In this document: positions 44,201 through 45,569 of the stretch, in pieces | Numbering within the stretch: the stretch's first letter is position 1 | Layout of the letters: each line of letters opens with the position of its first letter | From: JAFGHJ01 sp964534175 | Lineage (GTDB): Bacteria; Hydrothermota; UBA3072 | Direction of reading: 5' to 3' | Assembly (NCBI GenBank): GCA_964534175.1 | Contig: CAZHNS010000019.1 | Span: 1-45,569 of the forward strand | Length of the DNA stretch: 45,569 nucleotides | Program-made: the position numbers and the translations under genes | The notes under the pieces: model-generated | Database searches by the model: none | Seen by the model: the letters and a program-made list of their open reading frames with translations, nothing else | Told to the model about the DNA's origin: nothing

Positions 44201-44455
44201 ATTGTTACTAATACTATTTGTGTCTTCGGGTTTATTTTTGTAAACGGTAAAATTATACCCATCATATTTGTTTAATCCTTCATTTGTACCGAACCACATA
44301 AATCCCTGGTTGTCCTGGCATATAGATTTTACCCAGCTTTGTGATAGCCCGTCCTTTACTTTTAAATGCCTGAATTCGATATGTGGCCGCTGAGCATATA
44401 TGATGCTGTATTGGAATAATATAATTGCAAATAATAACCTTTTAAACATAATCAA
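41219..44455 (-). CDS. Two-component sensor histidine kinase with Reg_prop propellers and Y_Y_Y domain
   Basis: A 1078-residue membrane sensor. It has a signal peptide (MFKRLLFAIILFQYSIIYA), then about 14 Reg_prop repeats of 45-50 residues (each with a form of ED-GNLWIGT--GLN and SL-NN) making two periplasmic beta-propellers. A Y_Y_Y domain follows (YAALNFIAPEKNQYAFILEGFD), one membrane helix (about 810-832), and a cytoplasmic kinase with His871 (IISHDLKAPLRG), the N box (NLLSNAIKFA), DNGPGI and TGIGLTIVKKV. Bacteroidota relatives are hybrid sensors for glycans that also carry receiver and AraC domains; this one stops after the ATPase domain, so it needs a separate regulator, and none is nearby. 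The start may be ATG 44455 or 44449; neither has a clear ribosome site. The adjacent GH130 gene hints at glycan sensing. Confidence 0.92.
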   Translation of the reverse strand: MIMFKRLLFAIILFQYSIIYAQRPHIEFRHLKVKDGLSQSWVKSICQDNQGFMWFGTNEGLNKYDGYNFTVYKNKPEDTNSISNNAIGSLYEDKSGNLWIGTENGLNLYNRDNDQFIYNIKLSRSIITDFLELEDGRIFMTTRSDGLYLYNPKNDSVISFVADENNPHSLSENELSCILMDRNGNIWVGSTNGLNLLDTLNYKFIRFKNNKSDKSTIGDNNINSLFLDSKNRIWVGTNTGLSLLKYKKGTPERCDFINYKHNTNNKASIIDGAVLALMEDKYGHLWIGIESGGLDIIDLHTFKENNCIFHHYRNNPNDNTSLSYNSVYSIYEDRNGSIWLGTFGDGINIYNKLIKNFTHYKQEPNNPNSLSNNFVNSFFEEDDYLWIGTSGGLNLFDKKNKTFKHFLHNPNNDKSIGSNSVRVIKRDSKNNLWIGTWGGGLNLYNSRNNTFTRFKHDPNDNKSIGADNMFAILEDRDKNLWIGTMGGGLNLFDYKTRTFKRYVNTSDNENTITDDWVRTLFESSYGEIWLSSSHTVELFDKKSERFIHFSHDRNDIKSISYDGANVFFEDSKNNLWIGTVGGLNVFNREDSTFSYYQQEDGLPNNQINGILEDDHGNLWVSTNKGISKFLGGINRPENPVFKNYDVSDGLQGDEFRPRSFCKGKDGKMYFGGKNGFNVFHPDSIKENPYKPPVIITKFSLFNKDVPIGTEDSPLKKHISVTKEIILSYKHSVITFEYAALNFIAPEKNQYAFILEGFDNDWHYVGNKREATYTNLNPGTYIFKVKGSNNDNVWNEEGTSLKITITPPFWMTLWFRISMIILIITAAYTIHEIRVRNIVAYGRKLEIKVAERTQDLEKSNKELEDFAYIISHDLKAPLRGINLLAGWIAEDYNDVLDKKGKHNLSKLRERTRRMNNMIQGILEYSRAGKAEEKAQRIDLNKVLKDVIDSLAPPPNIKIKVKDKLPEYIADRNRLTQVFQNLLSNAIKFADKPKGIIKIGCTEEKDEWKFYISDNGPGIEKEYWEKIFKIFQTLGLEKSEESTGIGLTIVKKVIDMYKGRIWIESKIKEGTTFYFTLPKQ

Positions 44456-44554
44456 AACTTTCTCATCTTTTTAATCTAAAAAAAATCATTCCGAAATTTA
44501 AGAAGTCAAGTATTGAAACCTTAACTTTTAAAAACAATCAATTCCGCAAAAATA

Positions 44555-44612
44555 AGTAAAAAATATTTAACAAAATTCCCTTTTATTATTTTGGCAAAGT
44601 AAAATAAAATAT
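44555..44612 (-). pseudogene. Remnant of a second sensor-kinase 3' end
   Basis: These 58 bases match 41191-41248, the end of the sensor kinase plus downstream sequence, at 49 of 58 positions by my count. On the minus strand the remnant still reads FYFTLPK and stop, against FYFTLPKQ and stop in the intact gene, and the match continues about 30 bases past the stop. Upstream the frame soon closes. It is the trace of a tandem paralogue whose body has been lost. Confidence 0.65.
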
Positions 44613-44759
44613 TACAATATTAATATTAATCTATAGCGTTTGGTTTGTCAATGGTTTGTTTTCATGTTTTTCTGTGCTTCAGAGCAGCTAAAATGAGAAA
44701 ACAACGAAGAAGTCAGAAGACGAAATCCGAGAGCCAGAATCCCTTTCCAACACACAATA

Positions 44760-44885
44760 ATTAGCCATGGATTCACACGGATGGATATAGATAAAAAAGC
44801 ATTCTTTGTTGTTTTTATAAAAATGTAATTATACTATGAGGGAGAGGGGAAAATCCGTGAATATCTGTGTAAATCTGTGGCTAAT
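44760..44885. repeat. Inverted pair of three-copy 10-base tandem arrays (ATCYGTGNNN)
   Basis: The right arm (44853-44882) has units ATCCGTGAAT, ATCTGTGTAA and ATCTGTGGCT. The left arm, read on the minus strand, has ATCTATATCC, ATCCGTGTGA and ATCCATGGCT. The closest 23 bases (44760-44782 against 44863-44885 reversed) match at 19 positions, and all four differences are transitions. The arms flank about 60 AT-rich bases. Confidence 0.7.
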
Positions 44886-44939
44886 AAATACGTCATTTTG
44901 CTTTTTAATTTTTGATGTTTGATTTGTTTATATGGGGGC

Positions 44940-44967
44940 TTGACAAAGGGATGTATCATATTATATT
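44940..44967 (+). promoter_or_regulatory. tRNA-Ala promoter
   Basis: TTGACA (44940-44945), a 16-base spacer and TATATT (44962-44967) stand immediately before the tRNA. Predicted start coincides with the first tRNA bases, so little or no 5' trimming would be needed. Confidence 0.6.
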
Positions 44968-44972
44968 AATAA

Positions 44973-45045
44973 CGGGCAGTAGCTCAATTGGGAGAGCGCC
45001 TCCCTCGCACGGAGGAGGTCGGCGGTTCAAATCCGCTCTGCTCCA
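44973..45045 (+). tRNA. tRNA-Ala (CGC anticodon)
   Basis: A 73-base cloverleaf reading GCG. Anticodon stem CCTCC/GGAGG with loop CTCGCAC; T loop TTCAAAT. The acceptor arm contains G3-U70, the alanine identity pair, and discriminator A73. Position 1 is C opposite C72, so the end pair is mismatched. Most tRNA-Ala genes have G1-C72. CCA is not encoded. Confidence 0.92.
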
Positions 45046-45103
45046 ATATAAAGTTGAATATTAACAACGGTGATAGATTTAATAAGGAAATCCTCATAAA
45101 GGG

Positions 45104-45131
45104 TTGACAGTGGGGGATTTTACTTTATGTT
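45104..45131 (+). promoter_or_regulatory. Promoter of the tRNA-tuf cluster
   Basis: TTGACA (45104-45109), a 16-base spacer and TATGTT (45126-45131), 11 bases before tRNA-Thr. It has the same spacing as the tRNA-Ala promoter. Confidence 0.6.
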
Positions 45132-45142
45132 GTTTATATTTT

Positions 45143-45214
45143 GCTGGTGTAACTCAGGGGTAGAGTGACTGATTTGTAATCAGTTTGTCGGGGGTTCAAT
45201 TCCCTCCACCAGCT
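45143..45214 (+). tRNA. tRNA-Thr (TGT anticodon)
   Basis: A 72-base cloverleaf reading ACA. Acceptor GCTGGTG/CACCAGC, anticodon stem ACTGA/TCAGT with loop TTTGTAA, discriminator T. First of four tRNAs upstream of tuf. Confidence 0.96.
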
Positions 45215-45239
45215 GTACATATAAAAGATTAAGATTTGT

Positions 45240-45321
45240 GGGGAGGTTCCCGAGTGGCCAAAGGGGACGGACTGTAAATCCGTTGGCAAAGCCTTCGGTG
45301 GTTCGAATCCGCCCCTCCCCA
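45240..45321 (+). tRNA. tRNA-Tyr (GTA anticodon)
   Basis: An 82-base class II cloverleaf with a long variable arm, reading TAC and TAT. Acceptor GGGGAGG/CCTCCCC, anticodon stem ACGGA/TCCGT with loop CTGTAAA, discriminator A. Confidence 0.96.
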
Positions 45322-45324
45322 TAA

Positions 45325-45397
45325 GCGGGAGTAGCTCAGTTGGAAGAGTAACGGCCTTCCAAGCCGTTTGTCGCGGGTTCGAATCCCGTCTCCCGCT
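45325..45397 (+). tRNA. tRNA-Gly (TCC anticodon)
   Basis: A 73-base cloverleaf reading GGA and GGG. Acceptor GCGGGAG/CTCCCGC, anticodon stem ACGGC/GCCGT with loop CTTCCAA, discriminator T. It begins three bases after tRNA-Tyr. Confidence 0.96.
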
Positions 45398-45400
45398 CGT

Positions 45401-45472
45401 GCCCATGTAGCTCAGAGGTAGAGCACATCCTTGGTAAGGATGAGGTCACCGGTTCAAGCCCGGTCGTGGGCT
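45401..45472 (+). tRNA. tRNA-Thr (GGT anticodon)
   Basis: A 72-base cloverleaf reading ACC and ACT. Acceptor GCCCATG/CGTGGGC (one G-T pair), anticodon stem CATCC/GGATG with loop TTGGTAA, discriminator T. Last tRNA before tuf, 54 bases upstream of its ATG. Confidence 0.96.
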
Positions 45473-45526
45473 AAAATAAAGTAGAAAATTTTTCTTATAA
45501 AGTTAAAATGCCTAAGGAGGTAAACG

Positions 45527-45569
45527 ATGGCGAAGGGAAAATTTGAGAGGACGAAGCCACATTTAAATG
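45527..45569 (+). CDS. tuf: Elongation factor Tu, 5' end only
   Basis: Only the first 14 codons are in the window: MAKGKFERTKPHLN, the near-invariant start of EF-Tu (MAKEKFERTKPH in many bacteria). AAGGAGG at 45514-45520 sets the ATG. EF-Tu delivers aminoacyl-tRNA to the ribosome. Its place after tRNA-Thr, Tyr, Gly and Thr matches the E. coli tufB operon, so tRNAs and factor are probably co-transcribed. The protein runs off the window, so its integrity cannot be judged. Confidence 0.93.
   Translation, partial: MAKGKFERTKPHLN

Larger units (their letters stand above)
44456..44972. other. 517-base intergenic region with repeat remnants
   Basis: No gene is visible. The region holds the decayed kinase tail (44555-44612), a degenerate run of six 7-base units (44701-44742, such as AGAAGTC, AGAAGAC and AGAATCC), the inverted 10-base-unit arrays (44760-44885) and the tRNA-Ala promoter. 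It looks like a place where duplicated DNA has been eroding. Confidence 0.65.

Overview
The window looks like chromosomal DNA of an uncultivated, AT-rich, Gram-negative bacterium of the Bacteroidota/FCB type. The evidence is TonB-dependent receptors with a carboxypeptidase-like N-terminal domain, PorV-type outer-membrane proteins, secreted proteins ending in type IX secretion (T9SS)-like sorting domains, a Y_Y_Y/propeller sensor kinase and a TamB-like protein. Promoters mostly read TTGACA, 16-17 bases, then TATNTT. Most genes have AAGGAGG-type ribosome binding sites. I cannot name the phylum from sequence alone.

Region 1 (1-13879) holds a three-gene surface module present twice in tandem: TonB-dependent receptor, large secreted FN3/sorting-domain protein, PorV-like barrel. 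The first receptor is cut by the window edge. A smaller secreted sorting-domain protein follows and ends at a strong bidirectional terminator. Region 2 (14049-19409) is metabolic: metE and asd diverge from a shared promoter region with a perfect inverted repeat, and thiD overlaps a flippase-like membrane protein gene.

Region 3 (19680-34346) is the most unusual part. It is a tightly overlapping operon for a chemosensory-type pathway with no CheR, CheB or flagellar gene nearby. It starts with a predicted soluble receptor that carries two chemoreceptor-tip-like hairpins and a complete family 5 solute-binding domain in one chain. CheW, CheY, CheA and a two-motif CheC follow, then a giant TPR protein, a PATAN (DUF4388)-TPR protein, three consecutive roadblock/LC7 proteins and a TamB-like envelope protein. 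It reads as a cytoplasmic sensing pathway wired to roadblock/TPR effectors rather than to a flagellar motor.

Region 4 (34480-39603) begins with tRNA-Arg. An overlapping operon follows: a membrane-anchored TPR protein, a degenerate M24 peptidase that has lost all five metal ligands, a rhomboid protease with a C-terminal helical-repeat region, an HD-domain protein, a YfiM-like protein and a PflX-type radical SAM protein. Region 5 (39744-44455) has, on the minus strand, a GH130 mannosylglucose phosphorylase and a 1078-residue propeller/Y_Y_Y histidine kinase. Just upstream of the kinase lies a decayed copy of its own 3' end. Region 6 (44973-45569) has tRNA-Ala and then the cluster tRNA-Thr, Tyr, Gly, Thr, tuf, in the same order as E. 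coli thrU-tyrU-glyT-thrT-tufB.

Many intergenic regions carry very short degenerate tandem arrays (units of 7, 8 or 10 bases, usually three or four copies). At three loci the arrays occur as inverted pairs. I saw no CRISPR array, transposase, prophage gene or rRNA.
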